Notes under the pieces: model-generated
Told to the model about the DNA's origin: nothing
The model's input: only the letters and a program-made list of their open reading frames with translations
Databases searched by the model: none
Part shown: piece by piece, positions 16,037-24,939 of the stretch
Numbering within the stretch: position 1 is the first letter of the stretch
How the letters are laid out: each line of letters opens with the position of its first letter
Translations under genes and position numbers: made by a program
Assembly (NCBI GenBank): GCA_964651245.1
Contig: CAZYVI010000006.1
Span: forward strand, 124,001-188,000
Source of the DNA: Avedoeria sp964651245
GTDB lineage: Bacteria > Chloroflexota > Anaerolineae > Epilineales > Epilineaceae
Length of the DNA stretch: 64,000 bases
Reading direction: 5' to 3'

Positions 16037-18967
16037 CTAGCGGTAGGTGATGTCCACCGACCAGTCGTTGACCGTACCGGCGTCGCCGCCGACGAGGTCG
16101 TTGATGTCCAGCGCCCAGTTGCCGGTCGGATCGTCGCCGTCGAACTGGTCCAGCGCGGTGGGATCGACGCCGGCGCCGCCCGGCCGCACCGCCGCGAACG
16201 GCGTCGGCGGGCAGACGCTGCCGAGCACCTGGGCGGCGTCCGAGTCGACGACCGCCTGGAACCCGGCCACCGGGCCGGTGTCGCAGATGCGGTTGACGAT
16301 CGTCACGCCGGGAACGACCGGGCTCGACACGTCGATGTTGAGGTCGCCGATCCAGGTGTGCTGCAGGTTGAGGGTGATGTTGATGTCGTCGACGCGGCAG
16401 TTCTCCTCGCCCGCGACGCCCACGAAGGCGGTCGGCGCCGCACCGAAGGCCGGGATGGCCACCGGGCAGTTGTCGCAGCTGAAGCTGGCCTGCTTGATCG
16501 GGCACGGAATCGGCCGCTGGTCGACGAAGCCGACGCACAGCGGGTACGGCCCCATGAAGCAGAACTCGAAGACGGGATCACCCTCGTCGTCGTACGTCGT
16601 GGCGAACGGGATGCCCCGGTCACCGGCCGCCTCGTCGCCGGGCACGTCCTCGGTCAGCTTGCCGGCGCGCCGCTCGATGGCCACCGCGCCGAGACCGACG
16701 AGGTTGCGCTCGAACACGCCGCGGCCGCTGAAGACGTCGTGCTCCCAGAAGTAGGCGCTGATGATCGCCGAGCCCTTGAAGCCGTTGTTCACGTAGCCCC
16801 AGGTCTGGAGATCGATGTACTCGACCTGCTTCTCGTTGAGCTTCTGGCAGACGTAGTCCAGCAGGCCGTTCTGGTCGTAGATGTAGATGATCAGGTCGGT
16901 GAAGCCCGGCTTGGGCACCACGTTGGCGATCGCCACCTCGCTCGTCAGGCCGGAGCGGGTGAGGTCCTTCAGCAGGCTCGGGATGGCCACCAGGCCGACG
17001 CCGGCATCGAGGCCGCCGCCCGTGCCCGGCGCGATCTGCCAGTCGTAGATCTTGTGCTCCGGCAGAAGGTTGTAGGCGATCGCCTGCGTCATCGTCGTGC
17101 GCGCCGCGTCGGAGTACTTGATCAGCGTGGCGATCGCGACGATGTTCGGCGCCAGCACGTTCGGGCCGCCCGGGGTGATCCACTCCTGGCTCTCGACGCG
17201 CGCGCTGCCGACCCAGTTGCCGGGCAACGCGGCGACCACCGGCAGGAAGAACGTCTGGCTGCCGCGCGGGCAGACCCAGTCGACCAGCGTCGTGATGATG
17301 TCGCCGCTGCGGTCGAGGAAGTACACCTTGACCTTGGCGGCCACGATCGGGCTGAGGTTCTGGACCTGGATGCCGGTGTCCCAGCCCTGGTACTCCGAGT
17401 ACGTCAGCGGCGCAAAGCCGACCTGGTTGCCGGCGGTGTACGTCGACTTGTTCGGATCGAACGTGTAGTTGATCTCGGCCGGCTCGCCCACGTAGGTCAT
17501 GAGCGTGTCCTGGGCCGTGATGTCGACGACGATGCCCATCTTCTGGGTCGAGCGGATCCAGGCGCTGCCCTGGAAGTCCGGCCCGACGCAGTCGTTCGCG
17601 TCGAGCTGGTACGTCTCACCCGGCGCCAGCGTCGCGATGTCGCAGATCGTGGCGCGCAGGCAGTCGTCCATCTGCTTGAACCAGATCTCGATGGACGAGC
17701 ACAGCAGGCCACCGTTCTGGATGTAGATGATGCTGTTCATCCCGGCCTTCGAGGCGTAGGCCAGCGGGACGTAGAAGCCGTAGCCGCCGTAGACGTCGTC
17801 GTAGACACCCAGGTGGTCCCCGGCGATGCCGTTGTACTTGCTCGTCACGTCGACGCCGGGCGTCGCGCCGCCCGGGCAGGTGCGGTGCACGTCGACGGCC
17901 AGCGCGCCGCTGCCGCGGGCCAGGTTCATCGGCACCGACTGGAACTCGATGCCCTCGTCGTACGCCTTCTTGAAGCGGCGGTAGTCGTCCGCGTCGCCGA
18001 CGACGCCGAAGAACAGCAGCTCGCAGACGTAGGAGCCCGTGACGTCGTCGAACCCGAGGTCGATCCCGTCCTCCGACAGCTGCCGCGCCGAGAGCTTGAA
18101 CAGGATGCCGCTCTTGGACCCGGTGGGGACCTGGGCGCCGTAGAGGTTCCAGGTGCTGCCCGGCTTGAGCATGCCGGTGCACTCCACCTTCAGCGGGCCC
18201 GCCGCCTGCGGCGGGCAGAAGCCCGGCTCGCCCCAGGTGACCAGGGCGGCCATCGTGTTCTCACACCCGACGTTCTGCACCTCGATCCAGCTCTCGCAGA
18301 CGTCGTCCTGGCCCAGGAAGTTCAGGATGGGCAGGTGGACCTGGCCGCCCAGCTGGCGGTTCGGGTCCACGGTCGGGCCGAGCGGAATGACCTCGAGGAA
18401 CGCGCCGCCGCCCTCGTACGGGCTGGCGATGACCTCCACGGTGAGCGAGTGGTTGCCGGCCGGCAGAACCACGGAGCCGTGGCTGAAGGCGCGATTGAGG
18501 AACGCCTGCGAGGGGTCGTCCTCGTTGATGGTGCAGTTCGGCGCATCGTGGGCGACGATCGGCGTCTCGAGCACGACGACGCCGTTGTCGCGCACCCGGA
18601 ACGCATCCCCGGTGCAGAACGCGTCGGTGATGTTCAACGTGACGTGCGTCGGGTGGCTGAACGAGACGCTGCCCGGCACGATCGTGCCGGCGCCGCCCGA
18701 CCAGCTGAAGACGATGCCCCAGCCGCCGAGCTCGTCGATGTCGAACGTCGCCGCCGCGTCGTCGGTGCCAAAGACGCCCTGGGCGTCCATCGGCGCCGCG
18801 TCCGACCCGTTGGGGCGAATGCCCGTCGAGCGGATCCCCCAGCTGTTCAGCGCCCGACCGTCGACTGGCTTGCGCTCCTGAGCGAACGCGGTGCCGGCCG
18901 AGGCCGCATAGGCCAGCGGCACGACGGCCATCGCGGCCACCCAGAGCCATCGGCGAAGTGGGGACAT
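16037..18967 (-). CDS. Large secreted protein with extra N-terminal domain and C-terminal P-domain (paralogue A)
   Basis: 976 residues. Sec signal peptide: MSPLRRWLWVAAMAVVPL, then AASAGTAFAQ with a likely cut after AFAQ. Residues ~35-225 form a domain absent from the neighbouring paralogue. Residues ~230-830 match that paralogue closely (for example GEPGFCPPQ, DADDYRRFKKAY, WITPGGPNVLAPNIV, LPEHKIYDWQIA) and are rich in Cys pairs, consistent with disulfides outside the cell. The last ~130 residues resemble a proprotein-convertase P-domain (VDDINITLNLQHTWIGDLNI, GNWALDINDLVGGDAG). There is no protease domain, sortase signal or transmembrane anchor. GGGAGG lies 8 nt before the ATG. I do not recognise the central region; an extracellular adhesive or matrix role is inference. 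Confidence 0.85.
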   Translation of the reverse strand: MSPLRRWLWVAAMAVVPLAYAASAGTAFAQERKPVDGRALNSWGIRSTGIRPNGSDAAPMDAQGVFGTDDAAATFDIDELGGWGIVFSWSGGAGTIVPGSVSFSHPTHVTLNITDAFCTGDAFRVRDNGVVVLETPIVAHDAPNCTINEDDPSQAFLNRAFSHGSVVLPAGNHSLTVEVIASPYEGGGAFLEVIPLGPTVDPNRQLGGQVHLPILNFLGQDDVCESWIEVQNVGCENTMAALVTWGEPGFCPPQAAGPLKVECTGMLKPGSTWNLYGAQVPTGSKSGILFKLSARQLSEDGIDLGFDDVTGSYVCELLFFGVVGDADDYRRFKKAYDEGIEFQSVPMNLARGSGALAVDVHRTCPGGATPGVDVTSKYNGIAGDHLGVYDDVYGGYGFYVPLAYASKAGMNSIIYIQNGGLLCSSIEIWFKQMDDCLRATICDIATLAPGETYQLDANDCVGPDFQGSAWIRSTQKMGIVVDITAQDTLMTYVGEPAEINYTFDPNKSTYTAGNQVGFAPLTYSEYQGWDTGIQVQNLSPIVAAKVKVYFLDRSGDIITTLVDWVCPRGSQTFFLPVVAALPGNWVGSARVESQEWITPGGPNVLAPNIVAIATLIKYSDAARTTMTQAIAYNLLPEHKIYDWQIAPGTGGGLDAGVGLVAIPSLLKDLTRSGLTSEVAIANVVPKPGFTDLIIYIYDQNGLLDYVCQKLNEKQVEYIDLQTWGYVNNGFKGSAIISAYFWEHDVFSGRGVFERNLVGLGAVAIERRAGKLTEDVPGDEAAGDRGIPFATTYDDEGDPVFEFCFMGPYPLCVGFVDQRPIPCPIKQASFSCDNCPVAIPAFGAAPTAFVGVAGEENCRVDDINITLNLQHTWIGDLNIDVSSPVVPGVTIVNRICDTGPVAGFQAVVDSDAAQVLGSVCPPTPFAAVRPGGAGVDPTALDQFDGDDPTGNWALDINDLVGGDAGTVNDWSVDITYR

Positions 18968-19035
18968 GTCGCAGAACCTCCCAATGCAGGTGGCGCCGGC
19001 GTGCGAGCCCAGGCCACCGATCAACGCTCACGCGA

Positions 19036-19074
19036 GGCGGCACGCGCGCATCCTGCGTCCAGATGCGTGCCGCC
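19036..19074 (-). terminator. Hairpin between the two secreted-protein genes
   Basis: GGCGGCACGC (19036-19045) pairs exactly with GCGTGCCGCC (19065-19074) across a 19-nt loop, in the 185-bp gap 18968-19152. It may end or attenuate the upstream gene, or cap the downstream mRNA. No U-tract. The rest of the gap shows no clear promoter. Confidence 0.35.
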
Positions 19075-19152
19075 ACTAATGCAACGCACGTGCGTGCCCG
19101 CGGATACGGCCGCGGCCGACAATCCTGACCACGCCGCCGTTTCGGCCGGGGG

Positions 19153-21630
19153 CTAGAAGCCGCCCCCCAAGCCCATCTCGAGCCGGACATCCGTGATCCG
19201 GCCGGCATTCCCCGCCGCGGCATCCTCGACCCGCACGATCCACTCCCCGCGCGCCGTCTGGCCGGTGAGGGCGTCCAGCTGGCGGTTCTGGCTGCGGTAG
19301 CCGGCGAACCCAGCCGGCGGGCAGACGCTGCCGATCGGCTGGGCGGCATCGTCGTCGAGGACGACCTGCAGGTTGTCGCTGGCGCCGCAGACCCGGTTGA
19401 CCAACGTCCGGAACTGCAGCGCGCCCGGCGGGTTGTTCGACTTGGCCAGGCCGACGACGAGGTCGCCGTCGTTCGGGTGCTGGATGTCGAGGCGGACGTT
19501 GACGTCCTCGATCCGGCAGCCCGGCGGCACGTTGACGTTGATGCGCGCCATCGCCGCGCCGCCGTCTGGCACGACGAGCGGGCAGTTCAGGCAGCGTGCG
19601 CTGACGGTGTCGGGGCAGGCGAACGGGTCGTTGGGGGCGCCCGGCACGCCGGGACACAGGATGTCGAAGAAGGGCGCCGGGCCGTTGAGGCAGCGCTCGG
19701 AGCGGATGTCGGCCAGCGCGAACGGGATGCCGCGCTCGCCGGCCGCTTCGTCGCCCGGGATGTCCTCGCCGAGCACGGTGCGACTGCGCTCGATCGCCAT
19801 GGCCCCGAGCCCGACGAGGTTGCGCTGGAAGCGGCCGTACGGGTCGAAGACGTCGTGCTCCCAGAACGTGGCGCTGATCACGGCCGAGCCCTTGAAGCCG
19901 TTGTTGAGGTAGCCCCAGCGGTAGAAGTCGATGTACTCGACCTGCTTCTCGTTGAGCTTCTGGCAGATGAAGTCCAGCAGGCCGTTCTGGTCGTAGAGGA
20001 TGATCGCGAAGTCGGTGAAGCCGGGCTTGGGAACGACGTTGGCGATCGCCAGCTCGCTCGTGATGCCGGACTTGCGCGTGTCCTTGAACAGCGACGGGAT
20101 GGCGATCAGCCCGACGCCGCTCTCGAGCCCGCCGCGCGTGCCGTCGGCGATCTGCCAGTCGTAGATCTTGTGCTCGGGCAGCAGGTTGTAGGCGATGCCC
20201 TCAGTGATCGAGGTCCGCGCCACGTCGGCGTACTTCACCAGTGACGCCACCGCCACGATGTTCGGCGCCAGCACGTTGGGGCCGCCTGGCGTGATCCACT
20301 CCTGGCTCTCGACCCGGACCGATCCGACCCAGGCGCCCGGCAGGTCGTAGATGACCGGCAGGAAGAACGTCTGGCTGCCGCGCGGGCAGATCCAGTCCAC
20401 CAGCGTGGTGATGATGTCGCCGCCGCGGTCCAGGAAGTAGACCTTGGCCTTGGCGGCCACGACCGGGCTCATGTTCTGGACCTGGACGCCCGTGTCCCAG
20501 CCCTGATACTCGCTATACGTGAGCGGGCCGTACGCCACGTGGTTGCCGGGCGAGAAGAGCGGCACGCTCGGATCGAAGGTGTAGTTGATCTCGGTCGGCT
20601 CGCCGACGTAGCTCATCAGGACGTCGGGGCCGATGATGTCGACCGCGACGCCCATCGGCTGCGAGGCGCGGATCCAGGCGTTGCCGAGCCAATCGGGACC
20701 GACGCAGTCGGCGGCGTCGAACTGGTGCGTCTCGCCGGGCGCCAGCGTCGCGATGTCGCAGATCGACGCCCGCAGGCAGTCGCCGACGTGCTGGAACCAG
20801 ATCTCGAGCGACGAGCACTGCAGTCCGCCGTTCTGGATGTAGAGCACCGTGTTGAAGCCGCCGTGGCCGGCGTAGACGAGCGGCACGAAGAAGGCGTAGC
20901 CGCCGTACACCGGATCCGCGGCGCCCAGGTGGTCGCCGGCGATCCCGTTGTACTTGCTGGTGACCTGGACGCCGGGCGTGTCCGCCGACGGGCACTGGCG
21001 CAGCACGTCGACGGCCAGGTAGCCCCCGCCGCGGGCCCGGTCCAGCGGCACGTTGCCGAACGACAGCCCCTCGTTGTAGGCCTTCTTGAAGCGCCGGTAG
21101 TCGTCGGCGTCGCCGACGACGCCGAAGAACAGAAGCTCACAGAGGTAGTTGCCGACGATGTCGTCGAACCCGAGGTCGACGCCGATGTCGGACAGCTGGC
21201 GGCCGCTGAACTTGAAGACCATGCCGCCCTTGGCGCCGGTCGGCACCTGGGCGCCGGTGAGGTTCCAGGTGCTGCCCGGGCGCAGCAGCCCGGTGCACTC
21301 GACCTTGAGCGGGCCGGCCGACTGCGGCGGGCAGAAGCCCGGCTCGCCCCAGACGATCATCGCCGCCATCGCGTAGTCGCAGCCGATGTTCTGGACCTCG
21401 ACGATCGAGTTGCAGACGTCGTCTTGGCCCATGAAGTCCAGGATCGGCAGATGGACCTGGCAGCCGAGCTGGGCGTTGGGGTTGACGCCCGAGTTGTGCC
21501 CCGCGCCCGGCGGCCGCTGGGCGTGCGCGACGCCGACGTTCAGGACCGCGGCGATCAGCGCGCCGCACGCGGCCAGCGTGCAGACGGTCCGCCGATGGCG
21601 CGCGCGCGGCGCGTCGTTGGCAAGTCGCAT
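19153..21630 (-). CDS. Large secreted protein with C-terminal P-domain (paralogue B)
   Basis: 825 residues. Signal peptide: a basic start MRLANDAPRARHRR, hydrophobic core LAACGALIAAVLNVGVAHA, cut near AHAQ. The mature protein begins soon after with the shared region (QVHLPILDFMGQDDVC), which aligns with paralogue A almost to the end. The last ~140 residues form a P-domain-like beta-sandwich (IEDVNVRLDIQHPNDGDLVV, GEWIVRVEDAAAGNAG). Many Cys pairs suggest disulfides. The ATG at 21630 has GGAG 8 nt upstream; an ATG 18 codons earlier lacks a ribosome-binding site and would spoil the signal peptide. The two genes are a tandem duplication on the same strand, 185 bp apart. Function not recognised. 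Confidence 0.85.
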   Translation of the reverse strand: MRLANDAPRARHRRTVCTLAACGALIAAVLNVGVAHAQRPPGAGHNSGVNPNAQLGCQVHLPILDFMGQDDVCNSIVEVQNIGCDYAMAAMIVWGEPGFCPPQSAGPLKVECTGLLRPGSTWNLTGAQVPTGAKGGMVFKFSGRQLSDIGVDLGFDDIVGNYLCELLFFGVVGDADDYRRFKKAYNEGLSFGNVPLDRARGGGYLAVDVLRQCPSADTPGVQVTSKYNGIAGDHLGAADPVYGGYAFFVPLVYAGHGGFNTVLYIQNGGLQCSSLEIWFQHVGDCLRASICDIATLAPGETHQFDAADCVGPDWLGNAWIRASQPMGVAVDIIGPDVLMSYVGEPTEINYTFDPSVPLFSPGNHVAYGPLTYSEYQGWDTGVQVQNMSPVVAAKAKVYFLDRGGDIITTLVDWICPRGSQTFFLPVIYDLPGAWVGSVRVESQEWITPGGPNVLAPNIVAVASLVKYADVARTSITEGIAYNLLPEHKIYDWQIADGTRGGLESGVGLIAIPSLFKDTRKSGITSELAIANVVPKPGFTDFAIILYDQNGLLDFICQKLNEKQVEYIDFYRWGYLNNGFKGSAVISATFWEHDVFDPYGRFQRNLVGLGAMAIERSRTVLGEDIPGDEAAGERGIPFALADIRSERCLNGPAPFFDILCPGVPGAPNDPFACPDTVSARCLNCPLVVPDGGAAMARINVNVPPGCRIEDVNVRLDIQHPNDGDLVVGLAKSNNPPGALQFRTLVNRVCGASDNLQVVLDDDAAQPIGSVCPPAGFAGYRSQNRQLDALTGQTARGEWIVRVEDAAAGNAGRITDVRLEMGLGGGF

Positions 21631-21772
21631 CGCGGAATCTCCTGGGCTTGCGGCACGAGCCGACGGGGGATGGGCAGCACGCATCCGGGGAGCCGCGGCG
21701 CCTCACGGGTTCTAGACGTCGGTGCGGCCGGCGGTGATACGCTCACTTCGGCCGCGCCGATCCTGCGCCGCG

Positions 21773-21778
21773 ATCATA
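21773..21778 (-). promoter_or_regulatory. -10 element for secreted-protein gene B
   Basis: TATGAT on the minus strand, 143 bp upstream of the ATG. It lies back to back with the promoter of the small membrane protein (21834). No clear -35. Confidence 0.35.
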
Positions 21779-21833
21779 GCGGCCGGCGCCGGGCGGGGCA
21801 ATCGCCTGCCCCCGCCGCCGACCGCGAACCCAC

Positions 21834-21864
21834 TATAATGCGGCGCCGGGCGTCCGGACGCCCG
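21834..21864 (+). promoter_or_regulatory. Promoter and perfect palindrome upstream of the small membrane protein gene
   Basis: A perfect TATAAT at 21834-21839 predicts a start near 21846. It is followed at once by an 18-bp perfect palindrome, CGGGCGTCCGGACGCCCG (21847-21864). The palindrome could be an operator over the start site or a 5' hairpin in the ~75-nt leader. No -35 is evident. The 290-bp gap 21631-21920 holds this and the divergent -10. Confidence 0.55.
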
Positions 21865-21920
21865 AGCCACACCGCCCGCCCACGGCGCCCCGCGGCGCCG
21901 CACGAGGAGCAGACTACGTC

Positions 21921-22037
21921 ATGGCCCGTAACCGCCGCTCGTCGCGGACCCGCAGCGAGAAGATCATGATCTTCGTCGGCATCCTGGTCGTGCTGAGCAT
22001 GGTGCTCGGCAGCGTTGCGTCGATCTGGATGCAGTAG
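21921..22037 (+). CDS. Small single-pass membrane protein, unknown
   Basis: 38 residues: a strongly basic N-terminus (MARNRRSSRTRSEK) followed by one hydrophobic helix, IMIFVGILVVLSMVLGSVA, and a short SIWMQ tail. Support for it being real: a GAGGAG Shine-Dalgarno about 8 nt before the ATG, a consensus TATAAT upstream, and protein chemistry typical of small inner-membrane proteins (positive-inside). It sits alone between genes on the opposite strand. I do not recognise the family. Its size and topology would fit a regulator or assembly factor of a membrane complex, but nothing shows which. Confidence 0.75.
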   Translation: MARNRRSSRTRSEKIMIFVGILVVLSMVLGSVASIWMQ

Positions 22038-22052
22038 CCCGTTCGTCGCCGC

Positions 22053-23402
22053 TCAGCGGCCCGCCGCGGGCGACAACCACTGGCCGCCCGCCATGACCGC
22101 CGCGGCGCGGTTCGTCCCGAAGGCGTACGCCAGGTCGGCCGGGGCCTCGGCGTCCGTGAGCACGAGGTCGGCCGGGCGACCCGGCGCCAGCCGGCCGGCG
22201 ACAGCGTCACAGCCCACGGCCGCCGCGGCGTTGCGGGTGACGGCCACCAGCGCCTCTGGCACCGTCAGCCGGCCATAGCGCGTGGCCACCGCCAGCGCCA
22301 GCCAGAGGTTGGGGCACGGCGCCGTCCCGGGGTTCCAGTCGCTGGCCACCGCCACCGGCACCCCTTCGCGCACGAAGGCCGCCCCGTCGGCGAAGTGGGC
22401 CGAGCCGAGGCCGATCGTCGTGAGCGGCAGCAGCACCGCGACGGTGCCCGCCGCCGCCAGCGCCGCCCGATCCGCGGCCGTCGCCGCCACCAGGTGGTCG
22501 GCGCTCGTCGCCCCGAGCTCGGCCGCCAGCGCCGTGGCGCCCAGCCGCGCGAACTCGTCGCTGTGGACCTTGAGCCCCAGCCCCGCGTCCCGGGCCGCCG
22601 TCAAGATGGCGCGCGTCTCGGCCACGTCGAACGCCCCGTCGTCGCAGAAAACGTCGCAGAACAGCGGCCCGCGGGCGGCAAGCGGATGCGCCGCGACCCG
22701 CGGCAGCGCGTCGATCACCGATCGAACGAAGGCGGCGCGCCGGTCGGGCGCCGGATCCGGCACTGCGTGCGCCCCGAGGAACGTCGGCACGACGCGCACG
22801 GCGCTGCGGTCGGCCACCGCGGCGATGACGTCGAGGTGCCGCAGCTCCTCGTCGTCGCGCAGCCCGTAGCCCGTCTTGACCTCGACGGTCGTCACGCCGT
22901 GGGCCGCCAACACAGCCAGCCGCGCCGCCAGCCGCGCCGCGAGGTCGTCGTCCGTCGCGGCGCGGGTCGCGCGCACCGTGGCCAGGATGCCGCCGCCCGC
23001 GGCCAGCAGGTCGAGATAGCGGGCGCCGGCCAGTCGCGCCTCGAACTCGTCGGCCCGCGACCCGGCCCAGACCAAGTGCGTGTGGGCGTCGACAAGCCCC
23101 GGCAGCACGACGCGCCCGGCCGCGTCCACGACGGTCGCGTCGCGGCCGTCCTCGCCCTCGACCGCGCGCCACACCGCGTCGCGCGGCCCCACCGCCACGA
23201 TCCGCCCGCCGCCGACCGCCACCGCGCCGTCGTCGATGCGCCCGAGCTCGCCCTGCCGCGCGCCGGCCAGCGGGCCGGGCCGGCCGTCGTCCATCGTCAG
23301 CAGCGTGGCGCGGTCGATGACATGGTCGACCCTCGCGTTGTCCAGGCTGCCGCCCGCGGAAGCGGCGGGCCCGCCGGCCCTCGCCCGGCCCGACGCGGCC
23401 AC
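22053..23402 (-). CDS. hutI: Imidazolonepropionase
   Basis: Metal-dependent amidohydrolase that opens 4-imidazolone-5-propanoate to N-formimino-L-glutamate, third step of histidine breakdown. The core starts at DHVIDRATLLTMDDGR. It contains the metal-binding DAHTHLVWAGSR, VKTGYGL, FCDVFCDDGAF, a His in LKVHSDEF, TSADHLVAA, and the metal Asp in VASDWNPGT, all typical of HutI. The start is uncertain. GTG 23402 lies 18 nt past the proS stop and adds ~23 low-complexity residues before the fold, with no Shine-Dalgarno; the next standard start is an internal ATG inside the first strands. No hutH, hutU or hutG is seen in the window, so the rest of the pathway must lie elsewhere or be absent. Confidence 0.88.
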   Translation of the reverse strand: MAASGRARAGGPAASAGGSLDNARVDHVIDRATLLTMDDGRPGPLAGARQGELGRIDDGAVAVGGGRIVAVGPRDAVWRAVEGEDGRDATVVDAAGRVVLPGLVDAHTHLVWAGSRADEFEARLAGARYLDLLAAGGGILATVRATRAATDDDLAARLAARLAVLAAHGVTTVEVKTGYGLRDDEELRHLDVIAAVADRSAVRVVPTFLGAHAVPDPAPDRRAAFVRSVIDALPRVAAHPLAARGPLFCDVFCDDGAFDVAETRAILTAARDAGLGLKVHSDEFARLGATALAAELGATSADHLVAATAADRAALAAAGTVAVLLPLTTIGLGSAHFADGAAFVREGVPVAVASDWNPGTAPCPNLWLALAVATRYGRLTVPEALVAVTRNAAAAVGCDAVAGRLAPGRPADLVLTDAEAPADLAYAFGTNRAAAVMAGGQWLSPAAGR

Positions 23403-23419
23403 GCTGGCGCCCGCGGCCG

Positions 23420-24844
23420 TCAGTAGGCCCGCGCGAACAGCGCGATGCTCGTCGCCGGCCGGCCGGTGAGGAAGCACGTCGCGCCGTCGGGCACCGGCTC
23501 GAACGGCAGGCATCGGATCGTGGCGCCGTGGGCCTCCTGAACGCGCGCCTCGTCGTCGCTGCTGCCGCCCCAGGCCACCCGGACGAAGCCGCCCTGCGCC
23601 AGCGCCGCGACGAAGCTGGCCTCGTCGGTCGCCGGCCGGGTGCTGGCGGCCACGAACGCGGCGGCCTGGTCGTACAGGCCGGCCTGCACCGCGTCCAACA
23701 GCGCGACGACGCGCGCCGGCAGCTCCGTCCACGGCACCGCGGTCTTGGAGCCGTCGTCGCGTCGCACCGCCGTCACCGCCTGCTGCTCGACGTCGCGGGG
23801 ACCGACCTCGATGCGCAGCGGCACGCCCTTGATCTCCCACTCCGTGAACTTGAAGCCCGGCCGCTCGTCGCGGTCGTCGACGTGCACGCGCACCTCGGCC
23901 GGCAGCGCCGCCGTCAGCGCGCCGATCGCGTCCATGACCGCGGCCTGACCCGCCGCGTCGCGGTAGATCGGCACGAACACGACCTGGATCGGCGCCAAGC
24001 GGGGCGGCAGGCGCAGCCCGGCGTCGTCGCCGTGCGTCAGGATGATCGCGCCGATGAAGCGGGTCGACAGCCCCCAGCTGGTCTGCCAGACGTGCTGGAG
24101 CGTGTTGTCGGGGGCCAGGTACTGGGTGTGGAAGGCGCGGGCGAAGTTCTGGCCCAGGTTGTGGCTCGTGGCGCTCTGGAGCGCCTTCCCGTCGCCCAGC
24201 ATCGCCTCGATCGTGTACGACCGGTCGGCGCCGGCGAACTTCTCGCGCTCGGTCTTGCGGCCGGCGACGACCGGCACGGCCGCCTGGTCGTGGGCGAACG
24301 AGCGGTAGACCTCGAGCATCCGCAGCGTCTCGGCCTCGGCCTCCTCGGCCGTGGCGTGGGCCGTGTGGCCCTCCTGCCACAGGAACTCGAGCGTGCGCAG
24401 GAAGGGCCGCGTCCGCAGCTCCCACCGCACCACGTTGCACCACTGGTTCAGCAGGAGCGGCAGGTCGCGGTAGCTCTGGATCCAGGTCGCGAACATGTGG
24501 TTGATGATCGTCTCCGACGTCGGCCGCACCACCAGCGGCTCCTCGAGCTCCTTGCCGCCACCGATCGTCACGACCGCCAGCTCCGGCGAGAAGCCCTCGA
24601 CGTGCTGCTTCTCCTTCTCGAGGAAGCTCATCGGGATGAACATCGGGAAGTAGGCGTTCTGGTGGCCGGTGGCCTTGAACATCGCGTCGAGGCCCTGCTG
24701 CACGCGCTCCCAGATCGCATAGCCGTACGGTCGGATGACCATCGTGCCGCGGACCGGGCCGTAGTCGGCCAGGCCGGCTTCGCGGATGACGTCGAGGTAC
24801 CACTGGGCGTGGTCGGTGCTGCGGGGGGTGATGCGCTCGGCCAT
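23420..24844 (-). CDS. proS: Prolyl-tRNA synthetase, type 3 (archaeal/eukaryal-like)
   Basis: Charges tRNA-Pro with proline; class II aminoacyl-tRNA synthetase, cytoplasmic. 474 residues. Class II motifs are visible: motif 2 region VVRWELRTRPFLRTLEFLWQEGHTAH and the TXE loop (RPTSETIINHMFATW). The catalytic core is followed by the anticodon-binding domain (PIQVVFVPIY) and ends in RAY, a C-terminal Tyr typical of the type 3 enzymes. The bacterial-type editing insert is absent, which, with the ~475-residue length, separates it from bacterial ProS of ~570 residues. Type 3 enzymes occur in several bacterial phyla. The start ATG is preceded by AAGG. It is probably transcribed with phzF-like and ferredoxin genes upstream and hutI downstream. 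Confidence 0.94.
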   Translation of the reverse strand: MAERITPRSTDHAQWYLDVIREAGLADYGPVRGTMVIRPYGYAIWERVQQGLDAMFKATGHQNAYFPMFIPMSFLEKEKQHVEGFSPELAVVTIGGGKELEEPLVVRPTSETIINHMFATWIQSYRDLPLLLNQWCNVVRWELRTRPFLRTLEFLWQEGHTAHATAEEAEAETLRMLEVYRSFAHDQAAVPVVAGRKTEREKFAGADRSYTIEAMLGDGKALQSATSHNLGQNFARAFHTQYLAPDNTLQHVWQTSWGLSTRFIGAIILTHGDDAGLRLPPRLAPIQVVFVPIYRDAAGQAAVMDAIGALTAALPAEVRVHVDDRDERPGFKFTEWEIKGVPLRIEVGPRDVEQQAVTAVRRDDGSKTAVPWTELPARVVALLDAVQAGLYDQAAAFVAASTRPATDEASFVAALAQGGFVRVAWGGSSDDEARVQEAHGATIRCLPFEPVPDGATCFLTGRPATSIALFARAY

Positions 24845-24939
24845 GGCTCGTTACCTTGCGGGTGGGCGGCAGCGGCCCGCGGTCGGGTTGCTGCGCGGGA
24901 GGGTGCGTGGGCGATCGTGGGCGGGCGGGGGCGGGCGAC

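Noticed and set aside
15959..19156. A 1065-codon open frame on the plus strand over the secreted-protein gene
   Set aside because: Antisense shadow of high GC third positions; the minus-strand product has a signal peptide, a ribosome-binding site and a paralogue, while this one is Arg/Val/Asp-rich without motifs.
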